Part shown: positions 62,828 through 64,000 of the stretch, piece by piece
Numbering within the stretch: position 1 is the first letter of the stretch
How the letters are laid out: every line of letters starts with the position of its first letter
Origin: Bremerella alba
GTDB taxonomy: Bacteria; Planctomycetota; Planctomycetia; Pirellulales; Pirellulaceae
NCBI RefSeq assembly: GCF_013618625.1
Contig: NZ_JABRWO010000005.1
Span: forward strand, 1-64,000
DNA: 64,000 nucleotides
Direction of reading: 5' to 3'
The notes under the pieces: generated by a model
What the model saw: only the letters and a program-made list of their open reading frames with translations
The model's database searches: none
Told to the model about the DNA's origin: nothing
Translations under genes and position numbers: made by a program

Positions 62828-64000
62828 TTAACCGACCGAACCTTCCATTTGCAGCTCGATCAAGCGGTTCAGTTCGACCGCGTATTCCATCGGCAGCTCT
62901 TTCACCAGCGGCTCGATGAAACCGTTGACGATCATCGTGCTCGCTTCCGCTTCGCTTAGGCCGCGGCTCATCAGGTAGAAGAGTTGCTCTTCACCAATCC
63001 GCGAGACGCTCGCTTCGTGACCGATGGCGACATCCGGCTCCATGATTTCGATGTACGGATAGGTATCGGTCTGGCTTTCCGGATCGAGGATCAAAGCATC
63101 GCACACAACGCTGCACTTGGTGTTGGTGGCACCTTCCTCAACACGAACCAGCCCGCGATAGCTACCGCGACCGCCATCCTTCGAGATCGATTTGGAAATG
63201 ATCTGACCGGAAGTATTCGGAGCACAGTGAACCAGCTTCGCGCCGGTATCTTGATGCTGATGCTTACCAGCGAACGCGATCGAAAGGATCTCGCCGCGGG
63301 CACCCGGTTCCATCAGGTAAACGGCTGGGTACTTCATCGTCAGATGACTACCCAGGTTGCCGTCGACCCATTCCATGGTGGCGTCGGCGTAGGCCATTGC
63401 CCGCTTGGTCACCAGGTTATAGATGTTGTTTGCCCAGTTCTGGATCGTGCTATAACGGCAACGCGACCCCTTCTTGGCGATCACTTCCACCACGGCCGAG
63501 TGCAGGCTTTCCGACGAATACATCGGAGCGGTGCAACCTTCGACGTAGTGAATCTTCGCCCCTTCGTCGACGATGATCAGCGTTCGCTCGAACTGCCCCA
63601 TGCTCTCTTCGTTGATACGAAAGTAGGTTTGCAGGGGGAACTCGATTTCGACGCCCGGAGGAACGTAGATAAACGAACCACCAGACCAAACGGCCGAGTT
63701 GAGCGCGGCGAACTTGTTGTCGTGCGGCGGAATCACCTTGCCGAAGTATTCCTTCAGCAGTTCGGGGTGCTCACGAAGAGCCGTATCCGTATCGGTGAAG
63801 ATCACCCCTTTCTGAGCGAGGTCTTCCTGCAGCGAGCCGTACACCACTTCGCTCTCGAACTGAGCTTTCACGCCGGCCAGATACTGGCGTTCGGCTTGGG
63901 GAATGCCCAGCTTCTCGAACGTTTCCTTAATCTCGGCCGGCACATCGTCCCACGTCTTGCCTTGCTTCTCGGTCGGCTTGAGGTAGTAGTAGATGTCCTG
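62828..64000 (-). CDS. sufB: Fe-S cluster assembly protein SufB (5' end outside window)
   Basis: The last 390 residues of SufB; the frame runs off the right edge with [19 protein letters not shown], so the true start lies outside. Conserved blocks include [44 protein letters not shown], and the C-terminal [43 protein letters not shown]. SufB is the scaffold on which the nascent Fe-S cluster forms. It is upstream of sufD, the Rieske ferredoxin and the DUF59 gene on the same strand. Confidence 0.96.
   Translation of the reverse strand, partial: QDIYYYLKPTEKQGKTWDDVPAEIKETFEKLGIPQAERQYLAGVKAQFESEVVYGSLQEDLAQKGVIFTDTDTALREHPELLKEYFGKVIPPHDNKFAALNSAVWSGGSFIYVPPGVEIEFPLQTYFRINEESMGQFERTLIIVDEGAKIHYVEGCTAPMYSSESLHSAVVEVIAKKGSRCRYSTIQNWANNIYNLVTKRAMAYADATMEWVDGNLGSHLTMKYPAVYLMEPGARGEILSIAFAGKHQHQDTGAKLVHCAPNTSGQIISKSISKDGGRGSYRGLVRVEEGATNTKCSVVCDALILDPESQTDTYPYIEIMEPDVAIGHEASVSRIGEEQLFYLMSRGLSEAEASTMIVNGFIEPLVKELPMEYAVELNRLIELQMEGSVG

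Overview
The window looks like a chromosomal segment of a planctomycete, most likely a Pirellulaceae member near Blastopirellula/Bremerella (inferred from gene content only). Supporting signs are a DUF1559 pseudopilin-like protein paired with a small carboxypeptidase-regulatory-like lipoprotein, a DUF1598 protein, Ser/Thr kinases with an LTxYQAxxL N-terminal module, large PQQ-like propeller proteins, Tat-exported Gfo/Idh/MocA oxidoreductases, a MoxR/DUF58/VWA operon, and genes resembling mfnD/E/F of methanofuran synthesis.

Layout. 1-119: 3' end of a 5S rRNA gene and its terminator. 338-4380: a methyltransferase, a small membrane protein, Maf, an RluA-type pseudouridine synthase and a membrane-anchored Ser/Thr kinase. 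16278 down to 4387 (minus strand): a compact eight-gene envelope operon encoding a terpenoid-cyclase-like toroid protein, a TonB-position membrane protein, ExbB, ExbD, a zinc-ribbon ExbD, a transmembrane TPR/PQQ protein, a TPR-solute-binding fusion and a secreted protein. 16691-17365: tRNA-Phe with a clear promoter, a shared terminator and an HU gene. 17746-22434: a very large exported TPR/PQQ protein.

22595-36293: a MoxR-DUF58-BatA-VWA operon. It continues into a coiled-coil membrane protein, a highly repetitive acidic exported protein, a Q-rich TPR-like protein and an NPCBM-like protein, with many 4-bp stop/start overlaps. 36311-41081 follows directly and encodes three HtrA-like proteins. 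The first has an intact His/Asp/Ser triad; the other two have lost all three residues. 41142-47913: a small membrane protein, a sugar-isomerase-like TIM barrel, a Gfo/Idh/MocA enzyme with a DoxX-like partner, a MATE exporter and a D-2-hydroxyacid dehydrogenase. 48055-57742: a divergent kinase, the DUF1559/lipoprotein pair, a second Gfo/Idh/MocA protein, a thioredoxin-like protein, a CheX-like protein, an FHA-GAF-sigma54 activator and a DUF1598 protein. 57798-60466: the mfnE/mfnF/mfnD-like cluster for the C1-carrier cofactor. 60571-64000: a SUF iron-sulfur segment (DUF59 protein, Rieske ferredoxin, SufD, partial SufB).

The strongest candidates for undescribed biology are (i) the ExbB/ExbD-propeller-toroid operon, whose propeller protein shares its cytoplasmic N-terminal module with the neighbouring kinase, and (ii) the MoxR/VWA operon that runs into one active and two dead HtrA-like proteins. 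Start codons were chosen by eye; where the longest frame carried an implausible N-terminal extension, the shorter start was used and this is stated.
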